Shown here: piece after piece, positions 1 to 11,104 of the stretch
Layout of the letters: each line of letters begins with the position of its first letter
How positions within the stretch are numbered: the stretch's first letter is position 1
Source: Plazaster borealis
Lineage: Eukaryota > Echinodermata > Asteroidea > Forcipulatida > Labidiasteridae
DNA: 64,000 nt
Assembly: GCA_021014325.1 (NCBI GenBank)
Contig: CM037461.1
Span: 8,275,501 to 8,339,500 of the forward strand
Direction of reading: 5' to 3'
Position numbers and translations under genes: made by a program
Notes under the pieces: model-generated
Databases searched by the model: none
Told to the model about the DNA's origin: nothing
The model's input: the letters and a program-made list of their open reading frames with translations, nothing else

Positions 1-880
1 TGCATTTTATAACAAACGGTTACAAATGCTTTTTATATACCAACTCGCCCGATCCAAGGCAACGTGTCCCTTTAATGTTTTTACTATGTTAATTAATCAT
101 GATAAAGAATGACTGAACTGATAAGGGCATGATAAATGTATTGCTAGTCCTTTGCAATGTTTGAATATTATTATTTTTTTCAAATGTTCACCCTGTCTAA
201 TTTTGCATATCCAACAGGAATAAAAGCGGCAGCGCAGTATGATGAAGAAACCAAGTTAGACAAAAGAGAAGGTACTGGTAAGTACATTAAAGGGCAAAGA
301 ACATTCTTACCATGGTTTGAGGGCTTACAATCACGTTAGGTGGTTTATTGTATCTCGAAACAAATAGAATCGTTAACGATTATGTAAAAGACAAAGATTG
401 ATATATGTTGCTCTATGTTTGATTAATTATGTTTTATTTTGTTCATCATTTCTTGAAAAACAACAGGAATCGCCAAAGAAAGAAACTGCAAAAGGGCCAA
501 AAAATCGCCAAAGACAAAGAGTGGCAAGAGAGCAAAAAAAGAAGAAAGAATAGGTAAAAACAAATCACCTTGTGTTGAAAACTCGACTGAAAAACAACTG
601 GAATCAATAGAAAGTAGACAAAACAGAAAATGCCAAGAGAGCCAAACAACACAATGAATACTTAAACAATCACCTTATGAGGAAAACACTAATACAGGAA
701 ATGGAATCGTTAAAACCCATCTGAGCCCAATTTCATGGCACTGCTTACCGTGGAATTCTGCGCTTACGCCCAGCTGCGTCCCATAGAAATGCACACGTTA
801 CAGTGCGCGTAAGCGCAGATTTATTTTGACCCTTCTGCAGTTACTTTCATTGGCGAAACATTTGCTCCAAGTTGTATTAG
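1..880. other. Left edge, no recognised gene
   Basis: I recognise no gene here. Two short exon-like blocks stand out on the plus strand: 218-277 (60 nt) and 467-553 (87 nt). Each is preceded by a CAACAG acceptor and followed by a GT donor (GTAAGT, GTAAAA). Both are multiples of three, phase 1 at each end, and would encode lysine-rich peptides. They resemble in layout the cassette exons of gene A at 20960-21533, so they may be remains of a similar gene. An 11-bp inverted repeat (CTGCGCTTACG) has arms at 758-768 and 808-818. Confidence 0.3.
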
Positions 881-1180
881 GGTTAAAAGTGGTAGCGTAA
901 TAATGAAAACAGTTTGAATTTGAAAAATTGTGTTAGTGTTTTGAAACTTAAAGAAAAAGCCAATATGCCAAAGACTTTTAGAAATTTAAAACCCATCTGG
1001 TTAAACGTGCTAGCGTAATAATAATTTTAAAAAACAGTTTGAAATTGAAAAAAAAAAGCCAAAGACTTTAAGAAATTTAAAACCCATCTGGTTAAACGTG
1101 CTAGCGTAATAATAAAAAACAGTTTGAAATTGAAATATTGTGTTTGTGTTTTATCTCCTTAAACGTGTTAGCGTAATTTT
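880..1180. repeat. Degenerate tandem repeat, period about 90 bp
   Basis: The block ACCCATCTGGTTAAACGTGC followed by TAGCGTAATAAT recurs at 991 and 1082, with a weaker copy near 885. Each is followed by an AACAGTTTGAAATTGAAA segment. Downstream, 1181-1680 holds poly-G runs and low-complexity sequence with no supported gene. Confidence 0.6.
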
Positions 1181-1681
1181 TTAAATGTGTGTTTTATTCA
1201 GTTTGTCATATTTGCTTCCTGGCATTTCTGAATTACAAAGAAAGTCATGTGTAAGGGGGGGGGGGTAACAAATAAGGTGTAGATGCTGCGAGGTTAAAGA
1301 CTTTGGGGGGGGGTAGCGTTATTTAAAAAAAAAAATTGAAATTGAAATATTGTGTTTGCGTTTTATCTCCTTAAACGTTTTGCTTCCTGGCATTTCCGAA
1401 TTACAAAGAGAGTCATGTGTAGGGGGGGGCTAATGCTTGCCTCCGTTCTCCATGATCCCATGCGTTGGCATTGTTCTTTTAAGCTTGCACTTACGTGCGC
1501 GCGACCCATATAGGGCGTGCACGGCCCATAGCAACAGTGAAAATGGCGTGCAAAACGCATACCTTTTGGTGGTTTTTTGCTCATAAATCTGTCAATTCTG
1601 AACGGATTTTGTTCAAAAATAGATGAGTGTCGAGACGAAGTCAACTCCTTTCTTCCATGTAAATTTGGCGAGGTTTGATGC

Positions 1682-2020
1682 GGTACCATGTGTATATCTA
1701 CTTGCTAGGCAGATTTTGTTCTTTGAGAACTTGTCTTGCTTATTTTCTACTGCCGCAGAGTAGAATGTTCGGAATTCGGAAGACTTCTCAGTTCTTAAAA
1801 TGTGCTTGCTAGGTAGATTTTGTTCTTTGGGAACTTGTCTTGCTTATTTTCTACTGCCGCAGAGTAGAATATTCGGAATTTGGGAGATTTCTCAGCAAGT
1901 AAAAATCAGAACTGAGAAGTATCCCGAATTCCGAATATTCTACTCTGTGTAGAAAATAACCAAGACAAGTTCTCAAAGAACAAAATCTACCTAGCAAGTA
2001 GATATACACATGGTGTTACC
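1682..2020. mobile_element. Foldback (hairpin) element with an internal tandem copy
   Basis: The segment from 1684 (CATGTGTATATCTACTTGCT) returns as its reverse complement ending at about 2014. The left half holds two tandem copies of the arm (about 1684-1797 and 1803-1898), while the right half holds one inverted copy (about 1906-2014). There is no coding capacity. It looks like a non-autonomous foldback or MITE that gained an extra arm copy. Confidence 0.75.
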
Positions 2021-2248
2021 ACAAACCAAATATATGATACCTCACCATGCAATGCCTCAAATTCTTATTTGTATTTATTCATAATTTATTGTTAAACTTA
2101 TGTATCTCCTCTGTTGGGTACAGTGTCAATAATAAACAAGATACTGCAATGAGAATATTTGCCTGAATTGTCATTGTTTAAACTACACAAATTAATTTAG
2201 ATGCCCATTCCTACACTGATGAGCCATCAGAGCTTGGTTTTGATTTTT

Positions 2249-2580
2249 GAAAAGTCTGTAAATACTACGGCAAACATATTTTTGTTAATAGTAAATCTTA
2301 CATACTTTTTAGCGTGTTTTTAACTTGTGGACCGTATTCTTATTTACGCTACACCATTTTTTTTTCGTTGAAAAGTCTGTAAATACTATGGCTGACATAT
2401 TTTTGTTAACCGTAAATCTTAATGCAGATCATACTTTTCAGCGCTTTTTTTACTTGTGGACCGTATTCTTATTTACGCTACACCATTTTTATAGGGTGAA
2501 AAGTCTGTAAATACAACAAGTGACATATTTTGGTTACCGTAATTGTTTGGTAGACCATACTTTTTACCGTTTATTTTACA
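2249..2580 (+). repeat. Tandem repeat, about 121-128 bp unit
   Basis: The motif GAAAAGTCTGTAAATAC begins at about 2249, 2370 and 2498. Each is followed by similar sequence ending in a block that includes TATTTACGCTACACCATTTT. There are about 2.7 copies. The unit is noncoding; an apparent short ORF across it is repeat translation. Confidence 0.8.
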
Positions 2581-2733
2581 GAGTATTACCGTTACTAGTA
2601 ATCCTCCAAAAAACAGTTGACAGATGATGTTGTTTTACTTCTAAGTCCTGTTTTTAGAGGGTACAATTTTTTGATGCATCTATAGTCTATGATGTCAACA
2701 TGGGCAGATCAATGTTAACAATGATCAGTTAAT

Positions 2734-3022
2734 ACATTTTCATTTAAATCGTGAAACTTAACATTTTTAGTTTATTTTCACCATAAATACACACTCTCAT
2801 ATCTGGCATATACTTTATTGTACATACATTTTCTATTATTTATCAAGTTTTGTAAGTTGAACACTTTGAAATAATATGTCTCATAAAAGAAATTTTGAAT
2901 TATGTGAAATGAAATCAGTCTGCTTTTTCCTTCCAGCCTCAGTTTGCTAAGATTACTTTGAACACAAGAAAGCAAGATGGTTGTACCATGATCCGGGTCT
3001 ATCCAACACATAACAATTATAT
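2734..3022 (+). repeat. Left copy of 289-bp direct duplication bracketing the LTR element
   Basis: This segment (from ACATTTTCATTTAAATCGTG to ATTATAT) abuts the outer end of the 5' LTR. It recurs in the same orientation at 12996-13284, next to the outer end of the 3' LTR. Both copies are 289 bp with scattered substitutions. LTR integrases normally duplicate only about 4-6 bp, so this is not an ordinary target duplication. Confidence 0.8.
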
Positions 3023-3596
3023 TGTAACGTAAATACACTGTTGCAAATAAATTCCAGTCAGCACTCTTTATTACTTCATAAACTTTATTTACCAGATTTT
3101 AGGAAAGATTTAAGTTATATTTCAATGTAAAGAATTACTTTATACTTGTCAACCAAAAGTTGGATGACCTCTACAAGTTAAATTCACCTGTGCCGTATTT
3201 AGCCAAGGATTATTATGACTTAGAATAATCCTTGCGCTTGTGTTTAATGACCAATCAGAGTAGTGCAAGAGGCATTTTGTTGTGAGACGCTAGCTCCTTG
3301 CGTTGTTTGCGCACCCTAACAGTTAAAAAAGACGAGCCAAATGTGAGCTCGGGGTTCAAGGAGAGCGTCTTACAACCAAGGAGTGTTCGATTGGAGATGC
3401 ACATTGACGCTCTGACTCATCATCATCCACATAGGCTTTTAACTTACGTACGTTACGCACATGTATTATACAGAAATAAGTGAAGACATCTGATACCGAT
3501 TAAAAGTGTTATCATGATTAGACGAGTAACTTGATCTCTGAGTGTACGTTCTTGCTGAGTCTATTACTTGAACAGGCGGTTTCAAGCCCCGTTACA
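3023..3596 (+). repeat. 5' LTR of Ty3/gypsy-type element
   Basis: The segment starts TGTAACG and ends CGTTACA, a perfect 7-bp terminal inversion with the TG...CA ends expected of an LTR. It is highly similar to 12371-12993. It lacks a block of about 50 bp present in the 3' LTR near 12708-12760 and has a short duplication near 3298-3310. A primer-binding-like sequence follows directly. Confidence 0.85.
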
Positions 3597-3598
3597 TT

Positions 3599-3616
3599 TG
3601 GTGGCAGCGGTGACCG
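3599..3616 (+). other. Primer-binding-site candidate
   Basis: TGGTGGCAGCGGTG begins two bases after the 5' LTR end. PBSs begin TGG because they pair with tRNA 3' CCA. I could not assign the tRNA. Confidence 0.55.
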
Positions 3617-3704
3617 GAATTGAACGGGGGTATTGTACACGCTACCAGAACTTCGAGAACTGCGATGAATACTTCTGATCAGGAAATCCCGTCGGATCCA
3701 CCGG

Positions 3705-4743
3705 GTGGGCCGTTCAAGTACACCAGAAGATGAAACCATCCAGAGTCCACCGGTACAACTGGGCGGTGAAGGCGACGGTTCATTTCAACAAGAACGACGG
3801 GAAATCAGTCTGATGAAGGAAGAGAACGACAGGCTAAGACGGCAACTTGCGTCAATGAGCATTGACGATAATGAAGAACAGAGATCTACAAGGAACAACC
3901 CCACCGTTCCGTTTGACAAGCCGAGTTCGACCAGCGAGCTACGATGGTATGAGCTCTTGGGAAGACTACCTAGTGCAGTTCGAGCTACTGGCTGAGCTCA
4001 ACAGATGGAATGCACAGGAGAAGGCTATTTATCTTGCCGCCAATCTACGGGGCGCAGCACAGGCAGTGTTGGGTGATTTGGATACCGCAAACCGACGAGA
4101 TTTCACTGCCCTCATCACAGCACTTGGTCAACGATTTAGTCCTGCCAATCAGACGGAGATGTTTCGTGTTCAATTAAAGAATCGGACGAGAGGGCGAGAT
4201 GAGAAACTATCAGAGTTGGCTCAGAGCATAAGGCGGTTGACACAACGGGCATACCCGACAGCACCCTACGAGCTTCAAGAAACACTAGCAAAAGATCATT
4301 TTATGGATGCTCTGGATGATGCTGACATTTGTTGGCGAGTATTTCAGTCCAGGCCATTCAACATCGACGATGCAGTGAGAGTTGCCTTTGAACTTGAGGC
4401 ATTTCATATAGCAGAGCGACAACGGGGTCAAGCCAGGCGGCCAACACCAGCTGCAAGAGTGGTAACCTCTGACGAGACAAATCCGGCAGTTGCGCCACTG
4501 GAACAACAGCTTGCTGCATTCACATCTACAATTGGTAATGCTATTACCGAAGGGTTCAGCAATCTACAGAGACAACTAAGTACACCAAGGAAGGTAGATG
4601 ACAGTTCAAAATTCAACTCCAGACCAACGACACAACGAAGATGGGCACAACAGGGAGGTAAAAACACCGTGGAGTGTTGGAATTGCCGCGAGACTGGCCA
4701 TTTCCGAAGAGACTGCCCACAACAAGAGAGATCCAGATCATAG
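3705..4743 (+). pseudogene. gag: Gypsy gag with CCHC zinc knuckle, one frameshift
   Basis: This is the structural gag of the LTR element. The N-terminal part (from 3705) has a coiled-coil-like EENDRLRRQL segment. Near 3925-3945 the frame shifts and gag continues in the frame open from 3862 to 4743. That part has the capsid-like stretch SSWEDYLVQFELLAELNRW and ends with a retroviral-type zinc knuckle, CWNCRETGHFRRDC (C-X2-C-X4-H-X4-C), at about 4675-4716. This architecture is typical of invertebrate Ty3/gypsy (mag-like) gag. A TAG at 4741-4743 closes it; the reading frame appears to resume as pol beyond the nested LINE. Confidence 0.85.
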
Positions 4744-5074
4744 AGTAATGATGCGTTTAGGGTAGTGTGCACCTACAGGTCGCCCTCCCACACAGCTCTT
4801 AACTTTTTAAGTTTTTTGCCTCTTTACTGTGCAATTGCATCTTCAATTGTATACCACCTTACTGGAATAAGTTTGTGGAAGCTACTGGACTACAGTTACA
4901 GCCTAATTTGTGCCTGGTGTGATGTTTTTACCTGAAACAGAAATATTGACATACTGTGGCTCATATACTACATAAAGGTGACTATATACTCCATGTTGAT
5001 ACTCCACTGCAGCCTGCTCACTGGGGTGTGTAGGGAATACAATTGACTGTGAACAATAGACATCTTCACTAACA

Positions 5075-8000
5075 ATGAAACTGGTCAAGCTTGCCCTCTT
5101 TGTCTCTATTGTTCTGCTGAAAAAAGGAGCTTGCCTTACTCAACATCATGAATCTTGTAGACAGACTAGCCAGCACCATTTTGTAAGAAAATACTCTGGA
5201 ACTCGCATTCTATACTATTCGAACTCCAACGCCACTTTTCAACTATTACTGATTGGATGTGGGGATGTCAGCCCGAATCCTGGACCAACTGGTTTCCAGG
5301 ATGGTTCACCAAAAAAGATCTCTACTCAGCAGAATAAACGCACCACATATGACAGTCTTTCACTTCACAATCTCAATCCTGGCCGTGGCAACACTCGACT
5401 CCGGTTAAACCCCAGAGTTTTTGAAACAATAAAATCTTTAGGCATTCTTCGCAGTAGAAAAACCCATCGTGGAAGCCTGGGAGCTCAAAAAAGGTTTCAA
5501 CAATCAACTCCTCGCGGTCAGTCCATTCAATCTTCAACATCAACTATATCCTCTCCAGTCTCTCCTACAAGTGATGAGCCAAAGAATTACTCGAAGTTTT
5601 GTATGCTTAACACCCGTTCTCTTCGCAATAAATCCACCGAATTCCAGGACTTCGTTCTCGACCACCATTTGGACATTGTTTGTGTTTGCGAAACACGGCC
5701 GACTTCTAACGGTGAAGCGGTCATTGCTGATCTCCTTCCGGAAGGATTTACCTTCAAGCACCAAACTAGAGCTACTGGGCGGGGTGGTGGTGTCGGTATC
5801 CTATTTCACAATGACCTCAAGGTGAATATTCACACCTTTAATGCTTTTGAGAGTTTTGAGATGATGTCAGGTACCTTTACGTCCGACAGCACCAGTGTGG
5901 ACATCATTGTCATATATAGACCTCCGAGGAGTCATTCATCATTCTCCACGTTTCTCGATGAATTCTCTTTAATGCTTGACAACAGAATGTTCCAACCCTC
6001 ACCTCTTGTTATCACTGGTGATTTCAATATACATCTGGATAATATTTCATCACCTAATACCCTGAAGTTCAATGACCTGCTAACCAGCCATGGTCTTTCA
6101 CAGGAAGTCACAATGCCTACCCACGCTAAAGGCCACATCCTTGATGTCTTCATTGTTCGTAACTTTGAAAACCAGCTTTATTCAGATGTTCAAGTTATAC
6201 CTGGAATATCTGATCACTCTGCCATTACCTGCAAACTCCACCTTACTAAGCCTCATCATAACGGTAAAAGAGTAGTTGTACGAAACATCAAAGCTGTTGA
6301 CAGAGTCTCATTTGCCAGGAACGCCATGCAAAGCATAATACCTTCTACGATGGATAATGTCAACGATGCTTTCGATCAGTACAACTCTCAATCACGCATC
6401 CTTCTTGATTCTCATTCACCTGCAACGTCCCGACATGTTAAGGAACGTCACGACAGCCCTTGGTACAACAAGGACATCACCATTGCAAAACAGAAGCACA
6501 GATGTCTCGAACGAAGATGGCGCTCCAATAGATTGGAGATTCACCGGCAGTTATATTGTGCTCAAAAGTATGTCGTCAATGCACTTGTGCACAAAGCGAA
6601 GTGTTCATACTACGTGGGTGTAATAGGTGATTTGGGAGCAGCTCCAAACGCTTATTTACTGTGGCCAATCGTCTTCTTGACCGAAAACAACCATCTCCAC
6701 TACCCACTCACACCAGCAGTGAACCGCTTGCTAAGTGTTTCAGCCAGTTCTTCCAATCCAAGATCGATCGCATCTGCAGTAGCCTTCATCCTGATGAGTC
6801 AATGTTACCGGCCCCCAGCCATCCTGGATACTGTCAGACCTACAACTGCAGATGAGATTGAGCGTCTCCTTCGTCAAACTCCCGCAAAGTCTTGTGAACT
6901 GGACCAAATCCCCACAACATTGCTTAAAGAGTGTTCCACTACTTTTGCACCAATAATTGCAAGTATTGTCAACTTGAGCATTGAACAAGCCACTGTTCCT
7001 GTGTCATTAAAAATTGCTCACATCCATCCATCCTCTCCTGAAGAAGCCATCCCTTGATCCTGAAGTTATCAACAATTATCGACCGGTGTCAAATCTACCA
7101 TACTTGTCTAAGATAATTGAGCGGGTTGTTTTTTCTAGAGTCTCTGAATATCTTCTTGGTAATGACCGTTTCGATAACCGTCAGTCTGCCTACCGTCCAC
7201 TGCACAGCGTTGAGACTCTCCTTGTTAATGTCTCTGACCATATACTCAATGAAATGGATTGTGGAAATATTACTGCTTTGCTACTTCTGGACCTTTCTTC
7301 CGCTTTCGATACGGTGAACCATAAGATCTTACTTCATACTCTTCAATCACTTGGTATTACTGGACGGGCATTTAAATGGTTTGAGTCATATATAGGTAAT
7401 CGTTCTCAGATTGTATGTACTAATGATTGTAAATCTGATTCTATGCCAGTAACTTGTGGTGTTCCGCAGGGATCTGTCGGTGGTCCTACATTGTTTTCCA
7501 TATATCTCAGCGGTCTAAAGAGCATTCTTCAACGTCACTCTGTCAAATATCACTGTTATGCAGATGACATTCAGTTATACGTTTCTTTTCCTCCAAGTCA
7601 AAGTCAGGCACTATGTTCCATTCACAATCTTGAATCTTGTGTGGAGGATATTTGTAGCTGGTTGAGTCTGTAATCTCTTAAATTGAATTGTGCTAAGTCT
7701 GAGTTTCTATTATTTGGTTCAAAGGTTCAATTAGATAAGATCAATGTTACTTCTTTCAAGATTGCTGATTCTGTGACTCCTCTCTCTCATTCTTGGAGAA
7801 ATCTTGGTATAACTTTCGATTGTACAATGTCTATGTCAGCTCATATATCCAATATGTGTAAATTTGTTCGTTACCAGTTAAGAAATGGTGGCCTGATCCG
7901 CAAATACCTGACACGTCCAGCCACTGAGAAAATAATCCACGCTCTCATTTCTTCTCGACTGGATTTCGGTAATAGTCTTCCTTTTCACTTACCCCAAACT

Positions 8001-8405
8001 CAACTTTCTAAACTACAAAAATTACAAAACGCAGCTGCTCGCATTGTCACTCTTACCAGGAAACACACTCACATTACACCAGTACTGAAGTCACTACACT
8101 GGCTCCCAGTCGAATCTCGTATTACTTTCAAACTTCTGTTGCTTATCTTTCATTGCATTAATGGTTCTGCTCCTATATATATCATTTCTTTGGTTAAAGC
8201 TTATACTCCTGTGCGATCTCTCCGATCTTCCAATACATGCATGCTACAGGTTTCTAAGAGTAGTAAATCATGGGGCGATAGGTCATTTTCCCATGCTGGA
8301 CCCACACTCTGGAATGATTTACCTCTTCAAATCCGCAACATTTCTAATCTCAATACTTTCAAGATTAAGTTGAAAACCACATTGTTTAATCTCGCCTATG
8401 TGTAA
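5075..8405 (+). pseudogene. L2-type ORF: leader, 2A-like motif, APE endonuclease, reverse transcriptase
   Basis: The protein starts with a signal-peptide-like leader (MKLVKLALFVSIVLL), then GCGDVSPNPGP (codons 62-71), a 2A-like motif. The AP endonuclease domain follows (about 5590-6250): LNTRSL, CETRP, GGVGI, IYRPP, GDFN, SDHSAI. Reverse transcriptase has NYRPVSNL, DLSSAFDTVNH, GVPQGS and the catalytic YADD (7557-7568). The C-terminal module has LHWLPV and SHAGPTLWNDLP, as in L2/CR1/Rex1 elements. Two lesions are visible: a CATC duplication near 7020-7030 shifts the frame, and a TAA at 7671-7673 interrupts the RT after SWLSL. The GVPQGS motif continues VGGP rather than the usual VLGP. It is a dead but recent-looking copy. 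Confidence 0.88.
5261..5287 (+). other. 2A-like motif GDVSPNPGP at the LINE N terminus
   Basis: Codons 63-71 of the LINE ORF read GDVSPNPGP. The functional 2A consensus is D(V/I)ExNPGP; here S-P replaces E-x, so ribosome skipping is uncertain. 2A motifs at the N terminus of APE-type non-LTR elements are known in several invertebrates. The upstream leader resembles a signal peptide. Confidence 0.7.
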
Positions 8406-8529
8406 TTGGTCTATTTGTCTTATTTTTCTTGCTGTGTGTGGCTTTCCCCTCCTGTGCGCTTTGAGCACCTCATTTTGGTGGATTTTGGCGCCCTATAAAT
8501 ATTCTTTATTATTATTATTATTATGATGC

Positions 8530-9157
8530 AAGCTCGCGTCAGGGAAACGGCGGCCAGTCGAGCTTGAGGGCCGAAGATCGACTCCAGTACCCAGGCCCAC
8601 AGACACAACAACATTAGTAAAACCACGCATCAGATCAACAGTGGGATCAGATGGCATGTATGTACCCGGACATGTGGAAGACATTGGTGTGAGTTTTCTG
8701 GTACATACAGGGGCCAACATAACGATAGTAGGTGAGATATTTATTTTGCAATACCAGAATCGTCGCGACCACGACTAGAAAAAAAAGAAATCACTATGGT
8801 AACAGCAGATGGCTCCCCCCTACTCTCCCTTGGGCATGGTAGCTTTCAGCTCAAATCGGCAAACATAGCCCTTGGGTACAACATGATCTATGGGTGGCTG
8901 AGACCGACTTAGATGGTATCCTGGGCTACGATTTCATGATGAAACACAACTGTAATCTAGATGTGGGGAAAACAGAAATGAAACTACACGACATACCCAT
9001 AGCATGCACATCAATTGCACGAGCACCAGCATCATCATGCCGCATTACAGCAGCCACTACTGTCAACATTCCACCAGGTGGAGAGATATTGCTACCAGGG
9101 AAAATTGAAGGAGGAGCAATGCTTACGGGACTGGCTGTAGTTGAGCCAGTCCTATGA
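8530..9157 (+). pseudogene. pol: Gypsy aspartic protease region, catalytic Asp replaced
   Basis: This continues the gypsy gag-pol after the LINE. The protease active-site region reads VHTGANITIV near 8701-8730; the family motif is D-T/S-G, so the catalytic aspartate is histidine here. The frame breaks repeatedly around 8780-8900 and resumes at 8894-9157 with DGILGYDFM, a characteristic post-protease motif of these elements. The reverse transcriptase and RNase H that should follow are absent: sequence jumps at about 9157 straight to the integrase. Confidence 0.75.
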
Positions 9158-10269
9158 AGCAATACAATGTTGGCTTTATACCAATGGAAAGGATAGCTAT
9201 TGATGTGATGGGTCCCTTACCAGTCTCAGACAGAGGAAATAAATACATACTAGTGGTAGCAGATTACTTCACAAAGTGGACAGAGGCATACCCCATTCCA
9301 AATCAAGAAGCCATCACAGTTGCTACTGTTCTGACGGAAGAATTCATTTGAAGATACGGGGTCCCGTTAAAAATACACTCCGATCAAGGCAGAAACTTTG
9401 AATCAAAAGTGTTCTGTGGGGTTTGCCAGTTACACGGCATAGACAAGACTCGAACCATGGCTCTTCACCCTTAGTCAGATGGGATGGTAGAACGCTTCAA
9501 CAGAACGCTGGAAGCCTTACTCTCATTCTTCACAGCAGACAACCAACGTGATTGGGATCAACATCTCTCATACGTCATGATGGCATACCGGACTTCAACT
9601 CACGAAACAACGAGGTGTACACCCAGCGAGTTAATGATGGGTTGTGATTTAAAGTTACCTGCTGACCTATTAATAGAACGACCCCCTGAAGATGAATACC
9701 TGTACAACGAACGCACTGATTATGTAGAGCAACTACAAGAGAAGATGGAGACAGTCCAGCAATATGCAAGCAAGCATCTCAAAGTAGCAACAGACAAGCA
9801 GAAAAAAACTATGATCACAGGGCAGAAAGAGGTGGCCATAAACAAGGAGACACAGTGTGGTTATACAACCCCACAAAAACAAAAAGGAATAAGCCCTAAA
9901 CTGCAGAGATTCTGGGAAGGCCCATATGTCATCACAAAAAGGCTGAGTGATGTGACATACAGAATACAGAAAGGGCCAAAAGCAAAACCGAAAGTAATAC
10001 ACAGCAACCAACTCGAGCCCTATTACGGGACAAAACAGTTCAAATGGTTTTGGAAAGAGACAAGCTGTGAAAAAGACGCTATACCAAGTCAGGAAGACCA
10101 CGAAGACAAAAGTAGACCTTCAGAGGATAAGAGAAACGAGAACAGTTTAACGACAGACACAAAAGGACACACTCTTGGACAACAGGAGGAAACTCTGGCA
10201 GACAACAAAGAAAATAATCTAAGAAGAAGCCAGAGGAAGAGGTGTCAACCTCAAAAATACAACAATTAG
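9154..10269 (+). pseudogene. pol: Gypsy integrase, two in-frame stops
   Basis: The catalytic core of the integrase is recognisable: AIDVMGP (first D), HSDQGRNFE (second D) and DGMVERFNR (E). It is followed by the GPY/F-type module FWEGPYVI near 9910-9935 and a basic C-terminal tail. The core is broken by a TGA at 9349-9351 and a TAG near 9472-9474; 9484-10269 is open. No chromodomain is seen. The missing RT between protease and integrase means this copy could not have moved autonomously. Confidence 0.85.
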
Positions 10270-10477
10270 CATAATACTTTGATTGATTGATCATTAGAGT
10301 AATGGACTGAACCAGATCAGTGCGTGTGCGTATATGAAGAAGACGCATGACGCACGACGAAAAAAAGAAAGAAAAAAAAAATAACAAAAGTAAACAGCGA
10401 GACGTGACGAACGCCACGCACTAGACGTGCATCTTTACATTTCACACTCCTTCATTGACCAATAAGATGTATGAAAG

Positions 10478-11104
10478 ATGTACCGCAACTCCAACAAAAG
10501 AGAATGTTGGTGGAGGACAGAAAAAGATTCGAAGAAGTACAAGCCAGAAGAGAGAGGGAAGAAAGAACGTCCGGTACGGGAAAATGAGAGCAGAAAGACA
10601 AATCCTTCAGCGTCAATTTACGAGCCCCTGAGTCCTACACCTTCCATGAGAAAATGGGCCATCAATGACTTCGAGCGAACAACTGCCCAAATTATTGATA
10701 ACATGAAGGAAGAGGGGGTAGAGAAAAAGAAAAAAAACAACGCTGCACGTTGGGTCGGTCAGACAAAGAAGGAAAACACACCGAAATCACCGACAATAGG
10801 GCCATCCGACCCAGATCCATGGTACTTTCGGGCAAGCAGAAGAAAGGAACCCAAAACGGCAGCTGGCGCAGAAGTTTCCTGGATGCGACAGCAGGCCTTG
10901 AAAAACAAGACGACAAAGTCAAGGGTGAACCGACTACATGAGATAGACTGTGGGGTCACTGTCCGGCAAGTCACCGAAACAGCCATCTTCCCAGACGGAC
11001 AAAAATACGAATTAAAATATACGGAATACTACTTGCCGTCCATGCAAACAGGATCCAGTTTTTGTCATCGACTACAGGATCCTAAAGCAACAGCACTACC
11101 TTAA
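10478..11104 (+). CDS. Unknown 208-aa basic protein downstream of pol
   Basis: I do not recognise this protein. It lies about 210 bp after the integrase stop, in the same orientation and still inside the LTR pair. It is very rich in Lys, Arg and Glu in its first two thirds. The C-terminal third (containing DCGVTVRQVTETAIFPDGQ) looks more like a folded domain. It has no signal peptide or membrane segment. Position suggests an accessory third ORF of the LTR element, but chance opening cannot be excluded. Confidence 0.45.
   Translation: MYRNSNKRECWWRTEKDSKKYKPEERGKKERPVRENESRKTNPSASIYEPLSPTPSMRKWAINDFERTTAQIIDNMKEEGVEKKKKNNAARWVGQTKKENTPKSPTIGPSDPDPWYFRASRRKEPKTAAGAEVSWMRQQALKNKTTKSRVNRLHEIDCGVTVRQVTETAIFPDGQKYELKYTEYYLPSMQTGSSFCHRLQDPKATALP

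Larger units (their letters stand above)
4755..8522 (+). mobile_element. L2-clade non-LTR retrotransposon nested in the gypsy element
   Basis: The insertion is flanked by the 7-bp direct repeat ATGATGC (4748-4754 and 8523-8529). It ends in an (ATT)n tail (about 8500-8522), preceded by a GGCGCCCTATAAAT segment like that at many L2 3' ends. Gypsy gag lies just left and gypsy protease just right, both in the same orientation, so the LINE inserted into an existing provirus. The ORF covers endonuclease and reverse transcriptase (see 5075-8405). The 5' untranslated part is about 320 bp. Clade assignment rests on the RT C-terminal region and tail and is from memory. Confidence 0.85.

Noticed and set aside
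9484..10269. Independent host gene derived from the integrase
   Set aside because: It is just the open 3' part of the integrase after two stops, inside an otherwise decayed provirus with LTRs on both sides.
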